In this document: positions 32,086 through 45,858 of the stretch, in pieces
Layout: every line of letters starts with the position of its first letter
Position numbering within the stretch: the stretch's first letter is position 1
Assembly (NCBI GenBank): GCA_022113835.1
Contig: JAILWY010000026.1
Coordinates: 206,001-270,000 of the forward strand
Reading direction: 5' to 3'
Length of the DNA: 64,000 nucleotides
Source of the DNA: Atopsyche davidsoni
Lineage: Eukaryota; Arthropoda; Insecta; Trichoptera; Hydrobiosidae
Made by a program: the position numbers and the translations under genes
Notes under the pieces: generated by a model
What the model was told of the DNA's origin: nothing
The model's input: the letters and a program-made list of their open reading frames with translations, nothing else
Database searches by the model: none

Positions 32086-35000
32086 GTCGGAAAAACACAC
32101 AATGGTCAATACTTTTAGAAGCTGGGTGATCTTTAGAGAAATAGTTTGATTAGCGGCAAGGTGTTGTAACGCACTGATTAGACTCGCCTATAACTTGTTA
32201 TATACTATACTATATAATTTACCATACACTGTGGTATGTAACCGCGAAACAATTCTGGCCAGAGTTTATTGAGCTACACGACCCCGAGGCTACATGAGTG
32301 TGACTGCATAAAAAGTCATGAACTTAAGTACGATCAGTTCCTTGGTAGAAATTATTTTATCAATCCCAGCTTGTAGTTAAAACAATAAAGTAATTTATGA
32401 ACTAAGTAGTATTAATTTGTCATCTACTTACACATTTTAAATGATCAATTTATGTGTTTAATATTATATTCGCTGATAACTTTTCACGAAAAACTTTTCA
32501 CGCAACTATTTTTATCAGAGAGGTCTCTATGCCGGTAAGAAGCTTAATTCGTATTAAAAATATCAAGTGGCAACTAAGGAAATGTCAAGGCAGTACTTTC
32601 TTAGTCTATTGACGAGAAAGTGTGTTTTAAGACCTGCGAGTGCTGCGCCACAGACGAAACTGACAAAATTAAGTTTCCCATTCATTATCGTCTCTACACA
32701 AATTATTGTGGAGATCTTTTGGTTTCTTAGAATTTCACTAGTAATTTCAATGTGGTAGTTTAAAAGTTCAACAGGTTTGTTCAGCGTGAAGGAGAGTCTC
32801 GAAGGCTGGAGACTCGTTTATCGCTTGAGATATTAAATTAAAAAAAGAAAGGAAGAAGATGAAAGACAAAATGATAGTGTTTACTACAACCGAATGTTCC
32901 ACTTTTAACTTTTTTATGCCACCCGTTTCGCTACCATGCAAACCTACGTTAAAGAGAAATATGTTTATATTAAAAAATATTATAATGGAATTCCACCGAG
33001 TACTTTCTGTTATAAATATTTAATATTTGAATATAACACACATTTCATAATAAATAACCTTTGTCTGTTGAGGGACCTTAAAATAATTATTAATTTTTTA
33101 ACGTACATTTTTCTTATACTAGTGATTATCGTTAAGTACTCAGTTAATCTGCATATTTCACCCATACAAGTCATTGTACTTACAACATATCTTTGAATAC
33201 TCGATTCACACACAAACGTCGAGAAAAGTTTTGCCGAAGATTTTTACCAGGGTTTTCGTTCGATTACATTTAAACACGTTTTATACACAATAGATTTGTA
33301 TAAAATTATATTATATAACATTTTCTATTTTTAAAGGACATGACCTTTTTCAAAAATTAAAATTTAAAATAAAAAGGATACACCAGTCAAAATTAAGTCA
33401 CAGTGGGATCTCGGGTAGGTTCTGTGAAATTCGTGCAATTAGTAATTCATTTTTAGCTTTGCCCAAATAGCGACTTGCGTTTGGAATTTCTTAATAGTAA
33501 AAATATCCGATAGAAGCTGTTTTATGAGTTTTTTTAAAAACGCATAAGATTTCCCAATCAAAATAATTCCTGTGGTGTTGAAGTGATGTTTAATTTATTT
33601 ATTACATACCAACTTAAACATAACCGACCGCCATTCATTAGTCGTGGCATTCATATGTATTCAGATACCTGGGTCGAGCGAATCGGTGCAGAGCGTCGAC
33701 CTGAGAGCAATCTGTAATTCTGAAATGTGTTGAATTTGAAAGTGTCTCTGAGCGATTATTTTTAATTAATTATAAATAACTATGTTTATGTGATATTCCG
33801 AACAGCAATATTTACCTTATTCGAATTAAGTATAAATTAATTCAATAAATCCTTGGCTCATTTGAGAAAATCGTACAAATTCGTAATACTCGTATATTTC
33901 AAAATATCAAAAGTAATTGTAAATTGCATATATTCTGAAAAAAGATTTTAATTTCGCGGCTTTTTCATTCCAAAACTACTTTTGTCGACTCACTAATGCC
34001 ACTTTAAAGTTCAGCGCTATATTCGGTTTTCGTATTGGCGTTTACTTCATATCGAAAACAATAGCATTCTTAGCTTCCGGAAATTAGCAAAAAGCTTCAA
34101 CTTCACGGCCTCGCCGATCTTTCACTTTTAATCATGACCGAGTGGGTAAAAACTGTCTTATTCTTTTAAAATTTTTCGACGTTGTCTCTCGCGGAGGACT
34201 GGCACGAGCCCGAAGGTCCCGTCTCAGTCACTCCCCAAGCGGGAAAACAAAAAACTAATCAGCATCAAAATTAACAAAAACACACACCTAATGCCTTATA
34301 ATTGGATTGATACCGTGATAATATAATAATTGAGTCTCAATCGATCACCTGTGTCGATCTATATCGACATCCGCCCGACGATGCACGTGAACCGTTCCAT
34401 CCATCCTTGCCGCTCTGTCCTTCGCGATGCGATCGCTCAGCCGGCTAAAACGAGTTTTCAAATTGGCTCTATACCCACCCAATCCGGTTCTCAGACGAGG
34501 AGAAGATCGCCGGCGTCATCGAGGCGCATCGTCGCGCGCGAAGGTCGTCCGGTTGCGAATACAGTAAGCTCGCCGGACAACGGGACTTCCCGCGCCTCTG
34601 CGGGTCATCCGCTGTCATTTGCATAATCGACTAGCTTTTAGTCAAGCTCGTTTAGCAGGGTTGCCAACTCCCACAGGCTATTATCTCAGCGCGTTATTAT
34701 CAAAATAGATAAATATCTCCAATTTAATTAATCTTCTATTGATAAAAAGCGCTGTCAGTGTCTGCTGTTCTCTTGTAGTCTAATATCTGCTGTACAGCGT
34801 ATATAAGTTTAACTAACTTACAAAATTCCAGTCAATAAAGTGCTGCATAAATACATCTACCTCACGAATGGCCGCCATATGCAAATAAGAACAGATACAA
34901 AAAGTTCTGGAGAAGGCACTTAACCCTTTTAAAAGCAATAAGTTTTAATTTTCACAAATAACCACCTATTATCCGCCTAGTTCAGAGTTACATACTTGTA

Positions 35001-35860
35001 AAAATATCGGTATATATCTGATTCGGTCGGTAATCTTGATTAAAAGGCACCTTTAACTAGTCTATATCCAATAACAGTGTTATTAGTCTGTAGTATTATG
35101 ATAAATGTAGCACAGTATTCGGAGTCCGGCACGGGTGCCCCCGACGCCCCTTCGAGTGGACCCTCGCAGGGACGGCAGTCATCTCCGGTGCGCCCTCGAC
35201 TGCGAACCCGACACATCTGTTATTGATTTGCAGCTTTCAGAATGTGATTCATATTAATTTAGTTGTGATAAAATGTCTCATTTATATTATTTATAATTAA
35301 ACAATTGATATTGTAACCCAATAGATTATTATGCAACGGCTTTATTTTGTGGCAATATTAATATGACATTAACTCGGGCAGACCGAGTTCCAACCCTGAT
35401 CTTGCACATCTGATTCATACTTACGGATCGCCCGCACACCAGGACGGACTGGTGTATCGTCATACTCTGCGGATGAATGGCCTGGCCGGGCGCTCGTGAC
35501 GCGCCGGTCCGTTATAAGGAATAAAGATGTTCACCGTGAAGTGCTCAAGTCCACGGACTACAGACCTCTCGATGTAAACTTATTCTGCGATGCGTTCGTA
35601 GATCTTGTTATTATTTACGATGCATTATGCTGTTTTATGTAGAACTAATAAAAACGGACATAAGATAGATAATATTATTCAGTGGTCTGCCATTGATCGT
35701 GGTAACAATTTCACAATTCGCTTCGTTAAAAAATGGTTCTGAGTAAAGGTTGTATAATATTGGAGATATGAAATAAGAAATGCATCATTGTCTGTGTTAA
35801 GTACCTAACTGCATGTTTATAATTCCGTTTTCTCGGGAAGCTTTTAGTTTTATGATTGTA
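32086..35860. other. Intergenic stretch, foldback tail and GC islands
   Basis: A foldback tail fragment (ATGGAATTCCACCGAGTACT) lies at 32984-33003. GC-rich islands are at 34185-34240, 34365-34600, 35115-35215 and 35430-35515. In the island at 34455-34570 a frame without stop reads IRFSDEEKIAGVIEAHRRAR and is followed by ACA|GTAAGC, a fair splice donor. It might be an exon, but I recognise no family. Confidence 0.4.
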
Positions 35861-37098
35861 TACGGTGTGTGCATTATTTTTTTCGTGAAATTGGAGCTTT
35901 ATTATAAAAAATTGGTACAATATATTCTATTCAAAGTATTGTCCATCATTAGCCTCTATTTTTTCCAATCTTTCGGGCAAATTATGGATTCCATCCCAAA
36001 AGAACTGTTCGTTTTTTGAAGCCCTGAAAGAAACAGTTCAGAAAGGGTATTCTGCATTGATTAAAACAAGTGATAGTCGGAAGGGGCAAGGTCTGGGCTA
36101 TAAGGCGGGTGAGGCAGAACTTCCCATCCACTGTTTTCCAAATAGATTTTAACCGATTTAGCACCGATGTGGCCGAGCATTGTCATGATGGAATATTACA
36201 GACTCGTACCTGGTCGCATATTCTGGCCGTTTTTCTGCCAATGCTCGCTTCAAACGCATCAATTGTTATCTGTAGAACTCGCCCGTGATAGTTTGGCCTG
36301 GTTTCAGCAGCTCATAGTGGATGACACCCTTCTGATCCCACCAACTACACAGCATTACCTTGGCGCCATGAATGTTTGGCCTGGCGGTCGATGTTGATGC
36401 ATGTCCGGGCTTGCCCCATGATTTTTTACGCTTCAGGTTGTCGTAACGAATCCATTTTTCATCACCAGTGAGATACGATGCAAAAATGACTTCTTTTTGT
36501 GCCGTTCCAGCAGCATTTCCGAAATACAAAATTGCCTTTTGACGTCTCTCGGCTTCAATTCATGTGGCACCCAATTTCCTTGTTTTTAAATAATTTACAA
36601 TGCTTTTAAGTTTCTTGAAATTGTTGCTTAATCAACTTCCAATGATTCTGCATGTTCTGCTTGCGTTTGACACGGGTCTTTATCGAGCAATACCTCTAAT
36701 TCTTCATCTTCGAATTTTTTTGGTTGGCCTGTACGTTCTTTGTCATCCACATCGAAATCACCATTGTTAAAGCGTTGAAACCAGTTTTCACACGTTTTTT
36801 GCGATGGAGCATGTTCACCATAAACTTCATACAGCAATCGGTGACTTTCAGCTGGTTTTTTCTTCCAATTGAAACAGAAAAGTAAAGCTTCCTGAAAAAT
36901 GACGTTTTGTTGGTAGAAAAGTTGACATGTTGAGAGCTCAAAAAAAAAATTGTATACACTTCAGCGATATGACATATATTGAAAACAAAAGCGCAACAAT
37001 GACGCTTCACAATGAAATGTTAAAGTATAGCCTGTTGTGATTCAATACTAGTAACGTCATCTCTTAGAAAATCCAAAAAAATTAATGCACACACCGTA
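35861..37098 (-). mobile_element. mariner transposon, decayed
   Basis: Inverted termini TACGGTGTGTGCATTA at 35861 and its reverse complement ending at 37098, each flanked by TA, the mariner target. 1238 bp long, close to the 1.3 kb normal for the family. It carries a single transposase on the minus strand, broken by stops and frameshifts. Confidence 0.93.
35905..36928 (-). pseudogene. Broken mariner transposase
   Basis: Starts at an ATG at 36928. A frameshift in a T5 run follows the first residues. The helix-turn-helix region contains YGEHAPSQKTCENWFQRF (about 36826-36770) and FDVDDKERTGQPKKFEDEEL. The catalytic core has [11 protein letters not shown] with the first Asp, [19 protein letters not shown], and [10 protein letters not shown] (36529-36266). 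The second motif, DNARPH, survives only in a shifted frame near 36180. The last motif, YSPDLAPSDYHLF, near 36100, fits the DD34D signature of mariner. Several in-frame stops abolish function. Confidence 0.92.
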
Positions 37099-37601
37099 TA
37101 TTAAATAAAAGGAATACCTGCGTAATTATAAGGTGCCGCTAATCGGCTTACGACCCCTCTTCCTATATAAAGTCGGGAAAGACCTGTTTCTAAATACCAT
37201 CGGGTCTTTTATTGTTAATATTATTCATTATTATCAACATATTTTCACTTACACACAAAAAAAAAAATTAACCCAGACAAGAAACTCATGTACGCTACCA
37301 CCTAAAACAACTCATTGTAAGGCCCAGAAACTGCGCGCAGGACCTGGGGCAAAACATACCGTATTATAAAACATAGCTCTAAGAGAAATTGTAATTTAAA
37401 TGAGTAACAAAATAAAGAATAGTGAAATTTAATTTAATTTTACTATTATTAATTCATATCTTCAAAATCCCTGTGGGTTTTTGCCAGACCTTCTACAAAT
37501 TGTAACGGTTCATTTTTACCTTAATAAAACTAACCGCCTTGGCGGCCAGAAGGGTCATTCTATATTCAAAGTCCAGTGTCGACGGAGCTATGCTCCCCGA
37601 T
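37099..37601. other. AT-rich intergenic stretch
   Basis: No gene recognised. Confidence 0.5.

Positions 37602-37634
<33 letters not shown>
37602..37634. repeat. (TA)n microsatellite
   Basis: About 33 bp of TA dinucleotides. Confidence 0.9.
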
Positions 37635-37639
<5 letters not shown>

Positions 37640-38976
37640 CAAACTTCATAATCAAGTATTGAAGTGTTGTTATTCATACGTTCGAGAGAAGTCCTGTGCA
37701 TCCGCGGAGTCACCTGTAACGCAAGTGGGATCCGAAGAGGGGCACAGAACATCTGACACCCATATAAATTTCTATAATCAGCATAGGAATTTGTAAGGTG
37801 TCCAGTATATCATGCGCACATGTATATTATTTGACCTTAGATATATCCCTTATAATTTGTACGTATGTAACAAACAGTCATTGGGTCGATGATTGTTAAA
37901 TTTACCAATTTAAAATTTGCACTTTTTAGAATATTTAAAGACTGTTGACTTTATCAGTTTTTAAAACTTTTATAGATTATTATATAGAATGGAATAAGCT
38001 TAATTAAAAGTCAACTTTAACACCAAGCGTCTAAAATCTGCGTTTTTAATATTAATTATAAGCTGTGCGTCCTATTTGAAAGAAATTTAAAAAAAACCAG
38101 GAGTCTGATCGTCAGTCAGCATCAAGCCGTAAACCAAAATATAGCCTGACGGATATTTATAAGATTAAGTATCGAGGAGTTTCGGCACAAGAGGCGATGA
38201 CCTTCATACAGTTTTTCTCGGTTATTATAATTTCCTAGACGCGTCTCGTAAAATTTACCTTTAACGAGTTTGCCATATTGAGTGAAATCCGTAATAATAA
38301 ATATTTGATAAAGTGTTCAATTAAATACACATTATTTTTATTACAAACATCAAAAAACTTTATTGTCATCTTTGATACTTAACTTTTCCAAAAAATAAAT
38401 TCAATTCGCTAAAATCACTGGTATTCTCCACATAAACGCAAACAAGTTACGGCGATAAAGTCCAACTTTACTTGGTAATGAACATAATAGAACGTTTAAA
38501 GCAAGTTTAGTGTCATAACTGTGTAACTAAGCATAATTTACCGATTGACTTCGTTCCTCGATTGCGCTGGATCGCAAATACTAACTAAATAAAAAAAACC
38601 GTTCACAAAATGCCAATAATATTCCATAAAAGCTCTTTAATTTTGAATTCTTCGACTACTCGATCGAGCGAAGGTTTTTGAGACTCGCGAACGGAAGCGG
38701 TCGGGGCCTCAGGCGGAGTCGAGTCTCTCCTTAAAGAGGGAAGATCTCCTAAAAAGGTTCTCGTTAGTCTCGCGGAGTCAGCTGCAGACCGTCGCCAATT
38801 ACGAGGCGGCATACTCAACAGGAGCTCTCGCCCTCGCACGCGGCGCGACCGGAACACTCGGGCTTGAGTGCGCATTATCCAAATATCTCTAGCATCCATC
38901 CACTTATCTTATCAATCAATAATAAATTAAAAATAAAATAACAATATATTTGGAATGAAATCTATTAAATATATCG

Positions 38977-39012
<36 letters not shown>

Positions 39013-39717
39013 ATAATATTTTATAAGGTGGCCGAAAATATACATAAAATGGATATTTATCAATTTTACGTTCATTTAAATCGAGATTAAATATCTCAAT
39101 TCGTGAAATGAAATGATTTTTTTAAACAGAAACTACTGATTTAATCGTTGATAATAAGATCTTTTTCGTCTGACAGTGATACAGCAAGCTTATATTTGAT
39201 TAATATTTTTCTAAATAACATATTTTTTCACATTGCTTTGCCATAAGAGTATAGTAATATTTCCGTATTAAGATATAAAAAAAACAGGTGATGGGTTGCC
39301 TTAGTATTTTAAATGATATAATAAATACTTATATGAAACGACTCCAAATGTAGTTCCTCCATTCATATTATCTATTATTCATTGAATTTTAAAACATTAT
39401 TTAATAATGGTGTTTTCCTTTTGCGGAGAAAATTGAGCTATTAAACATTTTCTTATACATTAATATACCGGCTGAATCATGCTTTAAAATACTTAAGGGT
39501 CTTGAATCGCACTCTTTTAGGAAATAGCACAAATAACGCTTGATCGAAGTGCAATACGGGAACACTACCTCCACATTCAATGCGCCTGCAGTATATGTTG
39601 GCCTTACCATTCAATCACACCTCAAAAACAAAAGTCAACGAAACTTAGATATGCTAAGAGAACATATATAGTTATTTAAAATGGAAAGCTATGTATTAAT
39701 ATTAACAATCTCTAGAT
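37635..39717. other. Intergenic stretch
   Basis: No gene recognised. A long GC-rich island at 38650-38870 contains inverted CTCGCG/GAGTC-type words and open frames on both strands. A (TA)n(TG)n microsatellite occupies about 38977-39012. Confidence 0.5.
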
Positions 39718-40076
39718 CAGGGGTGGACAAACTTTTGATCACTACGAGCGACCTGTTTTTTTCAATTATAGGCAGCGGTCTACCAACATTGTAGAACAGT
39801 GATCATAAGAAAAGTAGTAATTCTAGGCCAAAAATAAGTTTAAATTTTATAATTTAGATAATATTTATACATATTGAATATCAAGTTATTTTAATAAGTG
39901 AAAATGAAGGATCCTTCTTACTTGGAATAGGTAAAGATAATAACAAAAGTTCTAAAAAAATACATTTTAGGTCAGCAAATGAAATTATGACACCATGTCA
40001 TTCAAATTAATAAAAAAAGTCATAAAATATTTTGAGAAAACCAAAAGATCAACCTATGATCGCAATTCACCGATAC
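39718..40076 (+). mobile_element. hAT-like MITE remnant
   Basis: Begins CAGGGGTGGACAAACTTTTG, a typical hAT-type terminus, followed by GAGCGACCTG. Towards the right it has AAAGATCAACCTATGATCGC, which resembles the opposite subterminal region of such elements. The matching right end is not found, because the TG...CA unit starting at 40081 interrupts it or it has decayed. Confidence 0.55.
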
Positions 40077-40080
40077 GTAT

Positions 40081-43000
40081 TGTGACGTTCCCGACCTTTT
40101 AGACCTTAAATCTAAGAGGAAAGGTCCGACTGAATCTTTGTCAACCTTTAAGTTAAGCTAAAAGGATGACTCGGACCCAAACGTACTTGAACAACTAAAC
40201 CCCTAAGCGTAAAATAATAATACTACTGACTCCCTTGAAGGTGTCACGTCTAAACTGACCTAACCCAATGTTAACGATTACTATGACTACCCTTAAAATA
40301 TAAATCTTAATTTTAAAGTTTTCTCGGACTTGTTTGTTTTGAAATTTATTTTACAATCCCGTGAGGTTAAAGTAGATGGGAAGGTTCGGTAACAGACCGC
40401 CCCCCCCCTACCTACGATTGTCGCCTTACCATGAGATATTAACGGATTTAATATTTCGCCTCCCCTTGACTCCTTTAAACCAGTCCAACTTAAGGTTGAA
40501 TTGACTCAAAAGAGGCAGCGACCCAATCTCCGCCGAAGTAAATCGAAGAAGCTATTTCCGCGTACAAACTTCAACTGAAAGGCGAAGCTTTTCAGTCCAA
40601 TAGTTATCTGAGACGAGCAGGATTTTATCTTGAATAAAAACCAAACAAATCCGATCGAAGAATTAGAAGTGCGATCCGTTGATACGAGAATGTAAAGAAT
40701 TTTAGTCGCATTTGACAACTTCCTCTAACCGTCAAACAGGATCCAGTATATTCTCGTTCCGAAGAAATTTAGGTTACAGTTGCGAGCTGCTAATGCAGTG
40801 TCCCGATTGTTGCCTCGTTCCGAAGAAAATTGAGCGAATTGCCTTTAGAGCAGTTATCGCTTTCTGGATCCGTTGGACGACCAGAGGTCGCTGATGAAAT
40901 TATAATATTAACAGGAACAAGGGGGATTAACCCTACAGCAATCGGCTCCTGTCTTGCGTTTAATATATGTCTTGACGCTGCATTTGAATCTTCCCGTATT
41001 TAGAATCGCTCCTCAAACTCTCCGGTTTCTATTTCTACGGTGTCAATCGCTACGTTTCTAAATCCTACTGTTAGTAACTATAAATGGGTATGGTGACACG
41101 GAACGCCTGGGAATCCCCGAAATAGTATCAAAGCATGTTACGACGACAGTTAAATCCACAGAATTCTATCACTCCACACCATCAACTCCAAGTAGCCTCG
41201 ATCTGTGAATTACGTTTTCTTGAAATTGAACGCACCCCGCCGACCGGGGTCGAAGCCAATGATGTAAATTCTATCCTTAAAGGAGAACACGCTATACCAA
41301 AAACCCTAGGAGATAATACGATTTCACGGCGACCCATACGCTTCAAATCTGTTAATTCTAATAGGATGGGAATTTTTCGAGAACACTACAACTCGCTAAT
41401 GAATACCAGCTCTAAATTTTTACTCTATGACTACGAGAGGGCGGACAAGCTACACACTATAATACCTTATAACTAAGTTATTTACTAAATACACCCCCGC
41501 TGGAACTGCTGGCACTGCAATAAAAGGTCCAAACAACTCGATACTATTCCCTTGATAAACCCCTATGACTCTTATTTAAGCTATCTGATATACTAACGCT
41601 TGACCAAGTAAATCATATAATTTATCTATCTAGAATTTAAAATATCCACCAAAATATATAATATATCTCCAATGACTCTCTAAACACGTTCTAAATAATT
41701 AAAACCCAACCATAAATAATATAAGTTCGACTTATATTCCCTGTAAAATCAACAAATATTCTTCTCACCCGAATATCCTAATATATCGTTTCATTAATAC
41801 CGCTTATCGACGCGTCCGTCAATATATTACGTCCTATAGAAGAATATGATACACAAAATATTCACGCTTTAAAACAACCACTCGTAATTTCAAAATCGAT
41901 AATCGATTTGTACTCATAACCAAACTAACTGACAGCTTTCTGACATTTGTTTGTAAATATATAAAATTCCAACATGGCCGCACATTCACAGCTGGTCCCT
42001 CGACGTATCTGACAGCGCCTCGCAACCTAAGCGCGCTGACGTTGGCGTAAAGCCCATCCCCAAATGCTACTCTTTTTAACTTGCAATACAGAATCTTCCG
42101 AACAGCGCGCGCTTACGAACTCAAAGATGGCCACCTTCCGAATCACCGTAAAGACAATCAAATAATTATATTAACTATAACCAATTTCAATTTAATTCCG
42201 TTTAACTAAACACTATTTGAAAACGCTCTATAAAACATCCATACAGTACCAAACACTACCTTAAAACCACTAAAATCGGAAAACAATTCATCCGAAATAT
42301 ATCGGGGATCGAACCCGAATAAATCTCAAACAAATACCTCTGACTTCTGTCTTAATTACATAAAAACCGTAAATTAATCCGTTTTAATATTCCCTAAATT
42401 CACGACATATCATATACGATGTTTAACCAAGAATTAAAATTACCGAAACGCAAACGTACAGAAAAATATTAATTCATTCCAGAATCTAATTAGCTTCGCT
42501 AATAATATTACTAAATATATTTTAAAACTCTCGCGGTCACGATAAAACAATAGAATAATTATCTCTGCATTAATTAGGGATCGAACCTTTTGATAATACA
42601 ATATGATAATACATGACAATTTACACCTAACCTCATTAATACTAATTTAGCAAAATGCTATGCATTTACACAGCAATGGCCGCCGGAAGATGGGACTGAT
42701 CAATCCCGTTAACGTAATTTAATTAAAGAAATATGACAAAGCTTTATCCCTCCGGCGAAATCTCGATGATCCAATGTTCCTCCTCGGCACAACACCTCAC
42801 AGATTCCACCATTTAGTTAAAATTCAAATCAAAAGTAACTTTTACAACTCAAAACACTAGCAATCGATAATCTCCCTTCTAATCCTTCCGCGTTCCTCCC
42901 CTCTCTTAATGGCCGCCCGGCTTCCTCCTCGTAATTCACGCAAAATTCCTCTGTGTGGACCCCGTGGGACAATCCTTCTTACCCGGACGTCCGGTCATCG

Positions 43001-43311
43001 AATTCTAATTTTTGAAATCTCACGTTACTCCGCGTCGATGTTGCCATATCGCTCGGATCTCCTACAATTGTCACACTGTGACGTCAGAAAGAATCGATAT
43101 CCGCGGGACCGCGGGACGAGGGGTAACGCGTGACGTCACCGGCGCTCGCGTCTCCTCGCTCGGACGCACTCGAGGTGCGCGCGCAACCTCTGGCCAGCTC
43201 GGCCGCTTCAACCAAAATTCAAGGTCAAATCGACAAAATAATAATTTACGTATTATACATTCTATACAAAAAAAAATTTTTTTCTGGGTGAAACTAATGT
43301 AATTCGTTACA
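40081..43311 (-). mobile_element. LTR-like TG...CA unit, 3.2 kb, candidate solo LTR
   Basis: On the plus strand it begins TGTGACG and ends CGTTACA, a short imperfect inverted terminus of the TG...CA kind used by LTR retrotransposons. The 4-bp sequence GTAT flanks both ends directly (40077-40080 and 43312-43315). The interior has no gag or pol homology and no second LTR copy that I can see. From about 41480 to 42960 the plus strand is visibly rich in C and poor in G, so the unit has its own composition. A CpG-rich block with several TGACGTCA-like words lies at 42890-43190, plausibly a promoter region if it is transcribed on the minus strand. The orientation is a guess. 3.2 kb is long for an LTR, so this is a candidate only. 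Confidence 0.5.
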
Positions 43312-43315
43312 GTAT

Positions 43316-45613
43316 GAATCGCCGGCTGGTGGTCACCGGCCCCTGGGCTCCTCGAGATGTCGAAAATTGCCAAGGGCGCCCACTAAAAAATAAACGGTAT
43401 CTGTAGCTGGGTCCTTTTCTATAGAAGTTCAGAGATATAGAATTTCAAGGGTGTCAGGAGCATACGGGATACTCGATTTATGGTCACACGTTTTGAGATT
43501 GATCAAATGTTCCTTTTTTATTGATCAAAGTATGAACAACACTGCATTGGAAAAGATAGGTAAGTTTGCCGGGTCAGAGAAAAGATGCGGATATATTGAA
43601 ATTTGTCAAGCCGGATGGATGGCGAAGAGCTGCAGTGCTCTGGGAATGGACTGCTGGACAGAGTCAAAACAATTACAAAAAAAAATGTGGAACTCGCTTA
43701 GAATGACGATTGTACCCGTGAATCTAATATCATCTAACCATCTATCATCTAAATTTTATTGTTGCTTGGGAGTACAGTTTTAAACCAAAAGTTCAATTTA
43801 CGCACGTCTGTAAACTTCACAAGTAATCTTTTTGTTTAGTGACATTAATTATATACACCCATATCCTGATTCATAGCGAGACAATACATTCCTAACCCAG
43901 ATTCAACTGTCGATATTCACCAAACATTGAGTGCTAGTTGAATAGTTAATCTACCGCATATGTTCTCATTGCACAGCATCGGCTGTCTTCAAAAACAAAT
44001 CAACGGAAACGCATTAACCTTAACGATTGTTTAAGGGCCAAGTCCCACTTCTCGAGTTTTTTTGATCATTTTCAGGTCGATTTTGCGAAAAATCGACTGC
44101 ACTAATCAAAAAAATTTTAATGCAAAAAGTTAGATACATTCTTTCTTCCGAACACAATATATTTTTATTCCTTATAAATTTACTATTAATATGATAAATG
44201 TGTGTTTTTCCGATTGAAGTGTAGGAATTGTGAGATTCGTCCGGTACATTTTCCAAGAATCCTTAACATTTAAAAGTCTTTTTTTCAATTGGAATTAAAA
44301 GATTAAATATAAACCATGTGCGCCTTATTAATTTAAAAATTAAAAAAAAAAAAATCTTTATCAAACTTTGGTTTTAAAAAGTCGTCATTTTATCCAATTT
44401 TTCAACATCTTCAAGATTTTATTTTACCCTGAAAATGGACGTTAATTAAATAATAAAAAATAGATAAATATAATTTAATATTTTTTTAATACTCTGTAAG
44501 AAAATCAACTCTATCAATAGAATAATAAACTAAGAATTAAATAAATCAAATGACACGATTTCTCCAGGTAAAACGGTCCTCTATTTCTGTCAGAACGGAG
44601 ATAGCCTCCAAGCGAGCATGACGCCAATTCGTTTCTCGGTATTTAAAAATCGTTATTGGTTGATTTATCGCTGTACAAGGCTTGACATCTATTAAAAAAG
44701 ATATTTAAGCTCATCATGTCACTTTTTAAACATTAATTGTATTAAATTTGTGCGTATTTTGCGAGTAAAATACAAAAATGTATTTTATTTAAAAATCTAC
44801 TTAGAATATTTGTGACGTGGTCAGCCATGCTTGATCCATAGAGAACGGAGCAGATGACAGCTTAGGCTACTGTGGTCGTTTGTCGTTGTTAGTATTGGCA
44901 ACATTGCATTGAAAGCATGTCTCTCTCTAAGATGTCAATTTGGCAACATAGCTACTTTGTACAAATGACAATTTCGACACAGGAGCAATTTGCGACCGTA
45001 ATACCCGACCCAGTGATACTCAACATTTTTTTTCTTACAAGTCACACATGCAATATTTTTGAGTAATGGCTTTTTTCAGGCAATTAGTTAGTGGGGACTT
45101 GGTTTTACACTTATTTCCCATGTATTAAATCTTAATCTTTAAAACCTAAATATATCCAAACGCCTATTTCAAATTTAGTGTGATATTGAGATAAAACTTT
45201 TTTATTTTAGAAAAATCGGGTTTATAATTGCTACACACTACTCTCAATACGTTATCAAGGTGAGAATCAGTAAGTCGATTTCTATATACATTTCTTGCAT
45301 ATTTCACTTTGGAATACGTGTTTCGGGCTGGAGGTTGAGGATGCCTGGTCTAACAGTCATTGGTCGTGAGATCATAACGAAGTCTAACCTAAAAATTCAT
45401 AATTGCATGTACAGTGGCGACGGACAGTTTGTGACAAAATTCAAAATGCCAAGAAAATACTCGCTTTCATATACATACTAAGAATCCAAAAGCGAAACGA
45501 GTAAATTTATTTTATATATTACTAGTGTCTTGTAAATCAATCGATTGGAGGAAAAATAAGAAAACTGTCGTGAATAATCATCTTGTCAGTTAGTAAATTC
45601 CTTCTTTTTTTAG
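43316..45613. other. Intergenic stretch
   Basis: A 110-codon open frame at 43451-43783 has no recognisable domain. The text AAGATAG|GTAAGT inside it at about 43553-43566 looks like a splice donor. The rest is AT-rich filler. Confidence 0.4.
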
Positions 45614-45858
45614 AATTGTGTCCCTTTGATAGATCGTCAACACCTGATGGAATTAGTGGTGATAAAATTGTGGAAGTAAAATATCCACTATCAATATCGG
45701 GAACAAGTGTTGAAGAAGCAATTCTCAACAAAAAATTAAAATTTTGGAAAATAGATAAAAAACAGAATATTACTATAAACGTCCACCACGAATGGTATTT
45801 TCAAGTACAAGGACAATTGCACATTACTAAGCCTCCAATGAAGAGAGGCACTGGATGA
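45614..45858 (+). pseudogene. Exon of a YqaJ/lambda-exonuclease-like nuclease gene
   Basis: The frame reads STPDGISGDKIVEVKYPLS, a typical PD-(D/E)xK arrangement with Asp at 45646 and the Glu-Val-Lys motif at 45673-45681, then VEEAILNKKLKFW and WYFQVQGQLHIT, the conserved glutamine-rich end of the YqaJ viral recombinase type domain. A T-rich tract and AG at 45612-45613 form a good splice acceptor, so the exon probably starts at 45614. It ends at a TGA after MKRGTG, earlier than normal for the domain. No other exons are recognisable upstream. In insects such genes are multi-copy and often linked to mobile DNA (from memory). It is probably a stranded or truncated copy. Confidence 0.7.

Noticed and set aside
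42295..42600. Two sequences matching a tRNA B-box (GGTTCGATCCC on the minus strand), suggesting tRNA or SINE
   Set aside because: No acceptor stem, no A-box at the proper distance and no anticodon arm. They fall inside the LTR-like unit.
43312..43450. Possible retroviral primer-binding or coding sequence next to the LTR-like unit
   Set aside because: The text has no clear tRNA-complementary site or gag-like frame, so it was not used as evidence for a full element.
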